Assembly (NCBI GenBank): GCA_021804505.1
Contig: JAJZHL010000028.1
Location: 1-9,309, forward strand
DNA from: Pseudomonadota bacterium
Lineage (GTDB): Bacteria; Pseudomonadota; Alphaproteobacteria; Rickettsiales; Rickettsiaceae
DNA length: 9,309 bases
Reading direction: 5' to 3'
Under the pieces are notes generated by a model. The model made no database searches. It was not told the DNA's origin and saw nothing but the letters and a program-made list of their open reading frames with translations. Below, piece after piece: positions 6,617 to 9,309 of this stretch (positions are counted from its first letter, which is position 1; each line of letters starts with the position of its first letter). A program made the position numbers and the translations under genes.

Positions 6617-7255
6617 TCAAATCATTTTTAATGCTTTGCCTATTGACTCTTCCACTTGATCCATACTTTTATTGGCGTTTACTGTGAAAAAGCCGTCTTT
6701 ATCTTTATAATAATCAATCAGTGGCTGAGTTTCAATTTTATACTCTTCTAGCCTTTTTGTAATAGTTTCCTGATTATCATCATTCCTATATGTGAAGCTA
6801 CTTGCTCCACACATATCACAAACATTTTCAATTTTTGGTTTTGCCAAATAGCTGTTATATATTTGACCACATTTTGTACAACTAAATCGCCCTGTTATCC
6901 TTTGTAATACAAGACTATCTTCAATATCAAAAAATATAATTTTAATATTTTGGTGGCCTAATTTATATAAAAATTCAGCCTGCTCTAAATTACGAGGGTA
7001 CCCATCTAAAACACAACCCCTACTATTTATATCGGCAGACAAAAACTTTTGTAATACCTTATTAACAAGAGAAGTAGGTACTAGCTTACCTTGATCCATG
7101 TAGCTTTTTACAAGCAAGCCATCTTCATCTTTACCGGCTGCCATCTTTCTAAATAGGTCCCCAAGAGATACACATGGTATATTTAACTTTTTTGCTAGTA
7201 TATTTCCTTGAGTTCCCTTTCCTGAGCCTGGGGGTCCTATTAAGACTATAATCAC
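6617..7255 (-). CDS. adk: Adenylate kinase, zinc-binding form
   Basis: Adk converts ATP plus AMP to two ADP in the cytosol. The 212-residue protein has the P-loop GPPGSGKGTQ (7-16), the AMP-binding segment SLGDLFRKM (30-38), and DGYPRN (84-89). The lid domain carries four cysteines, C126-x2-C129 and C146-x2-C149, the pattern of zinc-binding adenylate kinases, and the basic TKRLEEY that follows is conserved. The start is a GTG at 7255, which gives the normal MIIVLIGPPG N-terminus, with AAGAG about 6 nt upstream. It follows secY after 81 nt, the usual secY-adk order of the spc operon. Confidence 0.97.
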   Translation of the reverse strand: MIIVLIGPPGSGKGTQGNILAKKLNIPCVSLGDLFRKMAAGKDEDGLLVKSYMDQGKLVPTSLVNKVLQKFLSADINSRGCVLDGYPRNLEQAEFLYKLGHQNIKIIFFDIEDSLVLQRITGRFSCTKCGQIYNSYLAKPKIENVCDMCGASSFTYRNDDNQETITKRLEEYKIETQPLIDYYKDKDGFFTVNANKSMDQVEESIGKALKMI

Positions 7256-7308
7256 TTTTAACTCTTTTTCAATATAAAATAACTCTATTCCTTAACTACT
7301 CCAGGCTT

Positions 7309-7337
7309 GTATAACTATAGTTTTTTGCTAGTTATAC
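7309..7337 (-). promoter_or_regulatory. Hairpin touching the secY stop codon
   Basis: GTATAACTA (7309-7317) and TAGTTATAC (7329-7337) are perfect reverse complements with an 11-nt loop; the last base of the secY stop lies in the stem. In the transcript it falls between secY and adk. No U run follows, so it may tune adk expression or message decay instead of ending transcription. Confidence 0.45.
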
Positions 7338-8638
7338 TAACTTTTAATTTTCATTTTTTTTACTAAACCTTCATATCTTCCGCTAAATAAATGCGTCTGA
7401 ATTTGTGTAAATGTATCTAACACGACATTTACAACAATTAAAAAACTTGTACCTCCTAAAGAGAAAGATACTGCATACTTATTCATCAACATTTCAGGCA
7501 CTACACAGACAAAACTTAAATATATGCTGCCTATTACAGTAAGCCTAGTTAACAAATAATCAAAATACTCCGAAGTATTTTTTCCTGGACGTCTTCCTGG
7601 AACATATGCTCCATATTTCCTTAAATTATTAGCTGTTTCTTCTGAATTAAATACTATAGCTGTATAAAAGAAGCTAAAAAATATTATCAAAGCAACATAC
7701 AGCATAATATATATTGGCTTCCCATGCCCTAAATGGAATGTAATCATCTCCATAATTTCAGAGTTATTACTAGAAAAATTTGCTATTGTTACAGGAAACA
7801 ACAGAATTGAACTAGCAAAAATCGGCGGGATTACACCTGAAGTATTAAGTTTAAGGGGCATGTGTGTTGAATCACCACCATAAATTTTATTACCTACTTG
7901 ACGCTTAGGATATTGTACTAATACTTTTCTTTGAGCCTTTTCAAAGAAAACAATTATAGCTATAACCGTAATTACCCCAAGACAAATAGCTAGTGCTACA
8001 AAAGGAGATAATCCACCGCTCCTTGATAATTCAAACATACTAATAATAGCACTTGGTACTCCTGATACTATACCTATAAAGATAATCAAAGAGGTGCCAT
8101 TCCCTATTCCTCTGCCAGTAATTTGCTCCCCAAGCCACATCAAGAACATTGTACCTACGACTAAAGTAATCACCGTAGCTAATTTAAAAAATAGGCCTGG
8201 CATAATAACCACTGGCCCAACATTTGTGACCATATGCTCTAAACTTACAGCAACACCATATGCTTGAAAAGCAGCAAGAATTACAGTTAAATATCTTGAT
8301 AATTGATTTATCTTTCTTCTACCAGCTTCTCCATCCTTCTTTAAATTTTCTAAAGGCTTGTATGCTATAGACATTAATTGGATAATAATCGAAGCAGTGA
8401 TATATGGCATAACTGCCAAAGCAAAAATTGACATTCTACCAAGCGAGCCACCAGATAGCATGTTAAACATACCAAGAATACCAGACTGATTTTGCTCAGC
8501 TATACTGTTAAGAGCAATAGAATCTATGCCAGCGATAGGAATAAATGAACCAAATCTGCAAATTACTAAAGCAAAAATAGTAAACACTATCCTATTGGTA
8601 AGATCTTTATTTGATTTTTGTGAGGAACTTAAACTCAT
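7337..8638 (-). CDS. secY: Protein translocase channel subunit SecY
   Basis: SecY forms the inner-membrane channel through which SecA or the ribosome passes unfolded proteins, working with SecE and SecG. The 433-residue protein shows ten hydrophobic segments, near residues 17-36, 69-90, 112-130, 147-168, 180-195, 210-230, 267-288, 308-330, 365-385 and 395-412. Diagnostic SecY parts are [16 protein letters not shown] in helix 2, [19 protein letters not shown] before helix 5, the cytosolic loop with [14 protein letters not shown], and [13 protein letters not shown] before helix 9. The ATG at 8638 is 3 nt after the rplO stop; AAGG overlaps that stop, so the two are probably translationally coupled. 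Confidence 0.98.
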   Translation of the reverse strand: MSLSSSQKSNKDLTNRIVFTIFALVICRFGSFIPIAGIDSIALNSIAEQNQSGILGMFNMLSGGSLGRMSIFALAVMPYITASIIIQLMSIAYKPLENLKKDGEAGRRKINQLSRYLTVILAAFQAYGVAVSLEHMVTNVGPVVIMPGLFFKLATVITLVVGTMFLMWLGEQITGRGIGNGTSLIIFIGIVSGVPSAIISMFELSRSGGLSPFVALAICLGVITVIAIIVFFEKAQRKVLVQYPKRQVGNKIYGGDSTHMPLKLNTSGVIPPIFASSILLFPVTIANFSSNNSEIMEMITFHLGHGKPIYIMLYVALIIFFSFFYTAIVFNSEETANNLRKYGAYVPGRRPGKNTSEYFDYLLTRLTVIGSIYLSFVCVVPEMLMNKYAVSFSLGGTSFLIVVNVVLDTFTQIQTHLFSGRYEGLVKKMKIKS

Positions 8639-8641
8639 ACC

Positions 8642-9097
8642 TTATAATATTTGTCCACCTGTTTGCTCAATAAGACCTCTAGCGGATGCAGAATAAGCGT
8701 CTAATTTAAATGAAATAGCTTTATTAAATTCACCGCTATTAACTGAAAGCAATTTTACGAGCACACCAGTATGTTTAATTAATCCACACTCTACTAATTT
8801 TTCTTTTGTCACTACATCAGAAGTACTTAAACGTTGGGCTGCTAATAACATCTCAATATCTTTAATGTTTATTACGCTGTATTCTTTAGAGCTAGGACAG
8901 TTAAAACCTCTTTTTGGCAACCTTTTAATCATAGGCATTTGACCGCCTTCAAATCCTTTGATCGCTACACCAGATCTAGATTTTTGACCTTTAACGCCTC
9001 TGCCACAGGTTTTACCCTTTCCACTTCCAATACCACGCCCTACTCTTTTCTTCTTTCTTTTGGCGCCCCAATTATTGTACAGCTCATTTAATTGCAT
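8642..9097 (-). CDS. rplO: 50S ribosomal protein L15
   Basis: L15 is a late-assembly large-subunit protein that threads a basic extension into 23S rRNA. The 151-residue product has the short N-terminal MQLNEL, the glycine- and arginine-rich extension [17 protein letters not shown] (about residues 19-35), the conserved [17 protein letters not shown] (about 49-65) and a C-terminal globular domain ending IEQTGGQIL. The order rpmD-rplO-secY is the canonical spc arrangement. The ATG at 9097 is 11 nt downstream of rpmD, with AAGAG in the gap. Confidence 0.97.
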   Translation of the reverse strand: MQLNELYNNWGAKRKKKRVGRGIGSGKGKTCGRGVKGQKSRSGVAIKGFEGGQMPMIKRLPKRGFNCPSSKEYSVINIKDIEMLLAAQRLSTSDVVTKEKLVECGLIKHTGVLVKLLSVNSGEFNKAISFKLDAYSASARGLIEQTGGQIL

Positions 9098-9108
9098 TTT
9101 AAAAACTC

Positions 9109-9309
9109 TTACTTTACGTTTTCTACTTTTACTAGATGTTTTACTTTATTGATCATACCTCTAATGGAGGGATTATCTTGCAAAATGGAAGATCGATGCA
9201 TTTTATTTAATCCCAAACCTATCAAAGTTTCCTTTTGGTCATATTTACGACCTATACTGCTGCCTACTTGAGTTACTTTAAGCATTTGATGATCAACATT
9301 TAGATCGGA
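9109..9309 (-). CDS. rpmD: 50S ribosomal protein L30, 5' end uncertain at window edge
   Basis: L30 is a small protein of the large subunit. The visible 66 codons contain [20 protein letters not shown], then IGLGLNKM and the C-terminal [16 protein letters not shown], all typical of L30, and the gene sits just ahead of rplO as in the spc operon. The start is uncertain. An ATG at 9285 would give 58 residues, but it has no visible ribosome binding site and the frame stays open to the window edge, so the true start may lie just outside, ahead of SDLNVDHQ. The next gene upstream should be rpsE. Confidence 0.93.
   Translation of the reverse strand, partial: SDLNVDHQMLKVTQVGSSIGRKYDQKETLIGLGLNKMHRSSILQDNPSIRGMINKVKHLVKVENVK

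Noticed and set aside
1..9309. CRISPR array, toxin-antitoxin pair, phage, transposase or tRNA gene
   Set aside because: I found no spaced direct repeats, no transposase or integrase motifs, and no tRNA-like fold on either strand.

Overview
The window is an AT-rich piece of a chromosome from an intracellular alphaproteobacterium of the order Rickettsiales, most likely family Rickettsiaceae. Three things point there: the Dcd and RpoZ proteins look strongly Rickettsia-like (RpoZ has the long acidic tail with an EDYSDLDDQ-type end), the intergenic DNA carries short GC-richer palindromic repeats of the kind scattered through rickettsial genomes, and the spacers are long, degraded and non-coding. 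I cannot fix the genus from sequence alone.

Layout. Positions 1-315 (minus) hold the first 105 codons of dcd (dCTP deaminase). Divergent from it, after a 276-bp spacer with a candidate promoter and inverted repeats, is a secreted outer-membrane porin (592-1941, plus). A 332-bp spacer with palindromic repeats follows. Then comes a two-gene unit, rpoZ-acpS (2274-3043, plus), behind a good sigma70-type promoter. Positions 3044-3830 contain no intact gene; the plus strand shows what looks like a small membrane protein gene broken by frameshifts, and a large hairpin lies just past the end of the ribosomal operon.

From 9309 down to 3831 (minus strand) runs the end of the spc operon fused to the alpha operon: rpmD (5' end not resolved at the window edge), rplO, secY, adk, rpsM, rpsK, rpoA, rplQ, and finally rpsT. 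Gaps are mostly 3-23 nt, suggesting one transcription unit; the exceptions are secY-adk (81 nt, hairpin) and adk-rpsM (228 nt, a perfect 16-bp hairpin). The genes supply ribosomal proteins L30, L15, S13, S11, L17 and S20, the SecY translocon channel, adenylate kinase and the RNA polymerase alpha subunit; omega comes from the facing rpoZ.

I found no new defence, mobile or biosynthetic system. The points worth a second look are the gene remnant, the hairpins, the repeats, rpsT joined to the alpha operon, and rpoZ next to acpS without the genes that often lie around them.
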